Translations under genes and position numbers: made by a program
Shown here: positions 58,603 through 64,000 of the stretch, piece by piece
Numbering within the stretch: position 1 is the stretch's first letter
Layout: the number at the start of each line of letters is the position of its first letter
Origin: Larimichthys crocea
Taxonomy: Eukaryota > Chordata > Actinopteri > Sciaenidae
Reading direction: 5' to 3'
Assembly: GCF_000972845.2 (NCBI RefSeq)
Contig: NC_040016.1
Span: 9,630,701-9,694,700 of the forward strand
Length of the DNA stretch: 64,000 bases
Notes under the pieces: model-generated
What the model was told of the DNA's origin: nothing
The model's database searches: none
Seen by the model: only the letters and a program-made list of their open reading frames with translations

Positions 58603-64000
<5,398 letters not shown>

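Overview
This window is vertebrate nuclear DNA, almost certainly from a percomorph-type teleost. The genes are split into many exons with GT-AG introns, the flanks are AT-rich and full of (CA)n/(TG)n microsatellites, and several segments match dispersed repeats common in perciform genomes. There is no bacterial, organellar or viral gene content. All exon calls come from translating between splice sites and comparing with recalled human relatives; no search was run.

Three protein-coding genes are present. (1) srgap3 (SLIT-ROBO Rho GTPase-activating protein 3) lies on the minus strand. Its first twelve coding exons run from the start codon at 42931-42933 down to 636, giving 513 codons that cover the extended F-BAR domain and the linker before RhoGAP. 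The RhoGAP, SH3 and tail exons lie beyond base 1. Introns are long at the 5' end (13.6, 8.3, 4.3 and 5.6 kb) and shorter toward the 3' end, one being only 92 bp. (2) thumpd3, a tRNA guanosine-N2 methyltransferase, is complete on the plus strand (nine coding exons, 50776-57371, 508 codons plus stop), with a polyadenylation signal at 57663. (3) ptgis (prostacyclin synthase, CYP8A1) starts at 58603 on the plus strand behind a TATA box. Eight coding exons (380 codons) are inside the window; the haem-cysteine exons lie past the right edge.

srgap3 and thumpd3 are head to head, separated by 7.8 kb, as for SRGAP3-THUMPD3 in human. ptgis follows thumpd3 in tandem after 1.2 kb, unlike human, where PTGIS is on another chromosome. 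The intergenic block holds two oppositely facing CTCF-like motifs (49011 and 49204), an AT-palindrome tract and one arm of a 132-bp inverted repeat whose other arm lies in thumpd3 intron 5. The genes act in unrelated processes (membrane and actin remodelling in neurons, tRNA modification, eicosanoid synthesis), so this is positional linkage and not a pathway cluster.

Most remaining sequence is intronic or intergenic, with microsatellites and old repeat fragments. I found no CRISPR, rRNA, tRNA or novel multi-gene system. The items most worth checking are the inverted repeat around thumpd3, the long TG tract fused to the srgap3 exon 1 donor, the CTCF-like pair, and the 28-nt microexon of srgap3.
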